The position numbers and the translations under genes are program-made. From Micromonospora fulviviridis (lineage in GTDB: Bacteria; Actinomycetota; Actinomycetes; Mycobacteriales; Micromonosporaceae): DNA of 64,000 bases. The notes under the pieces are model-generated. The model was not told the origin of the DNA. It did no database searches and saw nothing but the letters and a program-made list of their open reading frames with translations. The DNA is taken from NCBI RefSeq assembly GCF_014648395.1, contig NZ_BMRA01000003.1, forward strand, positions 544,032 through 608,031. The letters run 5' to 3'. Below are positions 61,160 to 64,000 of the stretch, piece by piece. How positions within the stretch are numbered: position 1 is the first letter of the stretch; each line of letters begins with the position of its first letter.

Positions 61160-62415
61160 GGCTGATCAGCCTACGCGAGCACCAGACGCACGAATGTGAG
61201 CCGGCGACAGCGGCCGTCGCCCAGGCGATGGGAGCCACGAAGCTCGTCGACACCTCACTCACCCTCGACGGGCGCCTGTTGCTGCGATCCGGCTCCATGG
61301 TCGGCGCTGCTCGCATCGTCGCCGGCGACGACCACGTGGAGCTGCACGTACTGCCGAAGGTCGGAATCGCTCGGCTACTGTGGCTGCTCGGCTACGCCCG
61401 CGACCCCCGCGGCTGGCGCACTGAACCCGTCGGCCTGACCCCCGAACACGACCTCGTGCCCGCCATGGCAGTCGCCTTCGCCACCGCTACGTCCCAGGCA
61501 CTCGCACCAGGCCTGTTGCAGGGATACCGAACCGTCGAGGAAGCCTTGCCGCTGGTGCGCGGCCGGCTCCGAGAGGCAGACCAACTGCGCGCACGGCCGG
61601 GACTGGCCCTACCCGTCGAAGTGCGCTACGACGACTACAACCCGGACATACCAGAAAACCAGATCCTGCTGTCGGCCGTACACCGCCTGCACCGCCTACC
61701 CGGCGTCCCACCGGCCACCCGCAACGCCCTGCACCGCACTGCGGCCGCACTCGCCGACGTCACCCCCCTCACGGCGGGCGCCCCCATACCCGCAACCCCG
61801 CCCAACCGCTTCAACAACCGGTACCAACCCGCCCTGCGGCTCGCCCGGCTGATCCTGGCCGGCGACAGCATCGAACACGCCCACGGCTCAACCCTCGCCG
61901 CCGGCTTCGTCTTCGACCTCAACACCGTCTTCGAAGACTGGTTGACCACAGCTCTACGACACGCCGTCGAAACACGCTACGGCGGAACCATCACCGGCCA
62001 GCACCAGATGCACCTCGACCACGACCACCTGCTACCCCTGGTACGGCCAGACATCACCTGGTGGCAGGGGCGCCAGTGCCTCGCCGTCATCGACGCCAAA
62101 TACAAGTCACCCGGCAAGACCCCACCCCGCGACGACATCTACCAGATGCTCGCCTACTGCACCACGCTCAACTTGACCCGAGGCCATCTCGTCTACACAT
62201 CGGCAGGAGCAAGACGGGTGACCTACCAACTCACGGGAAGCGGGGTGCGCATCGTCGTGCACCGGGTCGACTTGTCGGCCCCCGTCACGCACCTGCACGA
62301 GCAGATCGAGAGGATCGCCGAAGCGATCGCGAGCGTCGGCCACGCAAGCGACGTCTCAACAACCCCAACGGCAGGCCCGGATGCGGCAGCCAAGGATGGC
62401 GGGTACCCATCATGA
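61156..62415 (+). CDS. McrC-family restriction nuclease subunit
   Basis: The 419-residue protein has McrC marks: an N-terminal beta-barrel part, DDYNPDIPENQILLSAVHRL (about 159-178), NRFNNRYQPALRLARLILAG, and FDLNTVFEDWLTTALRH with Glu260. The PD-(D/E)xK nuclease is VRPDITWWQGRQCLAVIDAK with Asp299, Asp313 and Lys315, all present. McrC stimulates the McrB GTPase and cuts DNA in classical McrBC. The GTG overlaps the McrB stop by 4 bp. The C-terminal tail (about 385-419) is low complexity. Confidence 0.93.
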   Translation: MRLISLREHQTHECEPATAAVAQAMGATKLVDTSLTLDGRLLLRSGSMVGAARIVAGDDHVELHVLPKVGIARLLWLLGYARDPRGWRTEPVGLTPEHDLVPAMAVAFATATSQALAPGLLQGYRTVEEALPLVRGRLREADQLRARPGLALPVEVRYDDYNPDIPENQILLSAVHRLHRLPGVPPATRNALHRTAAALADVTPLTAGAPIPATPPNRFNNRYQPALRLARLILAGDSIEHAHGSTLAAGFVFDLNTVFEDWLTTALRHAVETRYGGTITGQHQMHLDHDHLLPLVRPDITWWQGRQCLAVIDAKYKSPGKTPPRDDIYQMLAYCTTLNLTRGHLVYTSAGARRVTYQLTGSGVRIVVHRVDLSAPVTHLHEQIERIAEAIASVGHASDVSTTPTAGPDAAAKDGGYPS

Positions 62416-63371
62416 TCCAGCTGGTAGCAGACGGAACCTGGCACGGACTCGAGGACTACCTGCACGCGGATGTCCGCAAGCGGGCCGCGATCTCCTACAT
62501 CGGACCAGCTGCCGCAGAGCTTCTCGATCTGGTGGGCGATGACATGATCGTCGTTGACGGGTCCGACGCCGCCCTGCGAGCCGGACAGGTCGACCCGACC
62601 ACGATCAGCCGATGGCACAAAGCCGGTGTCGACGTCCGTACATTACCGAACCTGCACGCGAAGATGATCCACCTCGAGGGCGGCGAGACGTACGTCGTCA
62701 TCGGCTCAGCCAACGCCTCCGCCCGATCCCGCAACCTGCTTCGGGAAGCCGCAGTCCTCACCGACGACGAAGGGCTGTGTGCACAGGTGGCCGAACAGTT
62801 GGATGTCTGGTGGGCCGAGAGCGAACCAATCGATCAGACGTGGCTGAAACGGGCTCGCGAGATCTACCGTCCCCCAGCCCACGTACCAGCCCAACGCCGG
62901 GCCGCGCCGCAGCCCCGCCGCTTGTGGATCGGGATCGGCATCAACGACCCGGTCCCGGTCCCACCGAAGGCCGCCGCCGCCCGCGAGAACCTCGAACAGC
63001 GCTACGGGCGCGGGGTAGTCGACTCATGGCTCATGAATCCCGGAGACGAGCGCGCGGTGCGACCGGGAGACGAGGTTGTACTGGTTCAGGCAGGCCCTCT
63101 CCGTCAACAACCGCGCAGGAACTCGCCCATCAGCCCGCCAGCAATCGTGGCTCGTGTCGTCCTCGACGGAAGGAGGCCGACCGCCTTGCTGGTCTGGCCG
63201 CAGGGCGCCGAGGACGGCCTCGAACCGCGAACCTACGAGCAACTGCTGGATGCGGTCGACCGGGTCGGCGGGGAGATCGACTGGGACAAGCCATTCCCGG
63301 CGCGTTCGCCTACGGCGGAGGCAATCCGAACGCTGTGGGGACAGCGGGCGGCACGATCTGCACGGCATTGA
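62412..63371 (+). CDS. Phospholipase D-like (HKD) nuclease
   Basis: ATG 62412 overlaps the McrC stop by 4 bp. Residues 80-103 hold the PLD catalytic motif: NLHAKMIHLEGG with His82 and Lys84, then VVIGSANASARS. It has a single HKD motif, so two chains must pair as in Nuc and BfiI-type nucleases. HxK-x4-Glu replaces the usual Asp. The C-terminal 180 residues are a separate domain (RLWIGIGINDPVPVPPKAAA, RPGDEVVLVQAGPLRQQPRR) that resembles an EVE/PUA-like or barrel fold. It adds a second nuclease to the McrBC machinery. Confidence 0.88.
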   Translation: MIQLVADGTWHGLEDYLHADVRKRAAISYIGPAAAELLDLVGDDMIVVDGSDAALRAGQVDPTTISRWHKAGVDVRTLPNLHAKMIHLEGGETYVVIGSANASARSRNLLREAAVLTDDEGLCAQVAEQLDVWWAESEPIDQTWLKRAREIYRPPAHVPAQRRAAPQPRRLWIGIGINDPVPVPPKAAAARENLEQRYGRGVVDSWLMNPGDERAVRPGDEVVLVQAGPLRQQPRRNSPISPPAIVARVVLDGRRPTALLVWPQGAEDGLEPRTYEQLLDAVDRVGGEIDWDKPFPARSPTAEAIRTLWGQRAARSARH

Positions 63372-63528
63372 GGGGCGTTACGACCGTTGTGTCGTCCCCC
63401 TCAGGCTCACGCAGGAGGGGGTGGCGCGCCGACCGCCTGCAGGGCTGTTGGCCGAGCCAACCGTCCTGCTCCCGTCGAGTATCGAGGGCTATCGCGGCAG
63501 TACTGTGCGCGCCATGATCCGGTAAGCC

Positions 63529-63963
63529 ATGATCGTAATGCCCCTTTGCCTGCTCTCCCTCGCTGCTTGTAGCAGCAACGCCGACAAGCCGGAAGCCGCT
63601 CCGTCCTCGACATCGCCCGCTCCTGCCGCCACCCCTTCGTCTGAGGCGGCGGCCAGCCCGACCGCTCAGGCCGCCAGCGAGGAGGCGGAACTTCGCCAGG
63701 CGGTGGTGGCGTACTCGGACGCCTTCCTCGACGCGAAGCCTACGGCCGGCTACGAGTTGTTCTCGGCCAGGTGCAAGGAACGCGTGACCCTCAGCGAGTT
63801 CACCGGGATGCTGACGGCAGCCAAGCAGATGTACGGCAAGGCGATGCCGATCAAGAGCTTCGAGGCGCAGATCTCAGGTGAGATGGCCCGAGTGACCTAC
63901 ACCTATGACGTGCCTGCCCTGAACCAGAACAAGGAGCCGTGTGAACCGCCCCGGGTTTGGTAG
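63529..63963 (+). CDS. Small lipoprotein
   Basis: A short signal peptide (MIVMPLCLLSLAAC, lipobox SLAAC) is followed by a Ser/Pro/Ala linker and a domain reading SEEAELRQAVVAYSDAFLDA, TAGYELFSARCKERVTLSEF and EMARVTYTYDVPALNQ. This resembles the actinobacterial lipoproteins with a small NTF2-like domain. The end (NKEPCEPPRVW) is abrupt after VPALNQ, where related proteins usually continue for another strand, so the C-terminus may be truncated by a frameshift. Confidence 0.75.
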   Translation: MIVMPLCLLSLAACSSNADKPEAAPSSTSPAPAATPSSEAAASPTAQAASEEAELRQAVVAYSDAFLDAKPTAGYELFSARCKERVTLSEFTGMLTAAKQMYGKAMPIKSFEAQISGEMARVTYTYDVPALNQNKEPCEPPRVW

Positions 63964-64000
63964 CGGCTAGATGGGTTGGGTTTCCGGCTGGGTTAGTCGG

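Overview
The window is high-GC actinobacterial chromosome. Codon use, frequent GTG starts, many one-component regulators and F420-linked enzymes point to the Micromonosporaceae (Micromonospora or Actinoplanes type). That placement is an inference from gene content; no rRNA or other phylogenetic marker is present. No tRNA, CRISPR array or intact transposase was seen.

Left part (1 to about 27.1 kb): a mosaic of small accessory metabolic and regulatory units. Several are regulator/target pairs with visible palindromic operators. They include a truncated serine hydrolase, a UPF0303 protein, EamA exporter/LysR, GntR-deoC-PP2C, a DUF5317 membrane protein behind two near-identical 27-residue peptides, HxlR/F420-NADP reductase-like, MFS, a luciferase-like F420 oxidoreductase, a PPOX enzyme, MarR/NTF2-like, two convergent LtrA proteins, DUF2267, and TetR/DUF2306. 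The stretch also holds decayed material: RibD-C and FAD-monooxygenase fragments at 5.7 kb, a sigma-factor tail at 15 kb, and a segmental duplication (13.36-14.52 kb against 16.46-17.34 kb) whose second copy carries a frameshift and a 284-bp deletion.

Right part (about 27 to 63.4 kb): a defence island. In order it holds: (i) a minus-strand cluster with an RNase H-fold protein, an SMC/Rad50-like ATPase with a CxxC hook, a small helical protein and a DUF4190 membrane protein, the last three joined by 4-bp overlaps; (ii) two secreted or anchored proteins; (iii) a type I restriction-modification operon (R, S, M) led by an extra protein with an HTH, a degenerate methylase and an S-like region; (iv) two orphan genes and an 1831-residue DUF4011 helicase/nuclease; (v) a GTPase cassette with an apparently leaderless promoter; (vi) an Mrr-like type IV restriction enzyme; (vii) a phage relic with portal pseudogene; (viii) a four-gene operon of an S1-like/coiled-coil protein, McrB, McrC and a PLD-family nuclease, translationally coupled and preceded by a perfect palindrome at the ribosome-binding site.

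The palindrome TGATAACCCGGGTTATCA occurs perfectly upstream of the type I operon and in variant form at two other points of the island, hinting at a shared regulator. The two best candidates for undescribed biology are the McrBC/PLD/coiled-coil operon at the right and the ATPase/RNase H/membrane-protein cluster at 28-32.5 kb.
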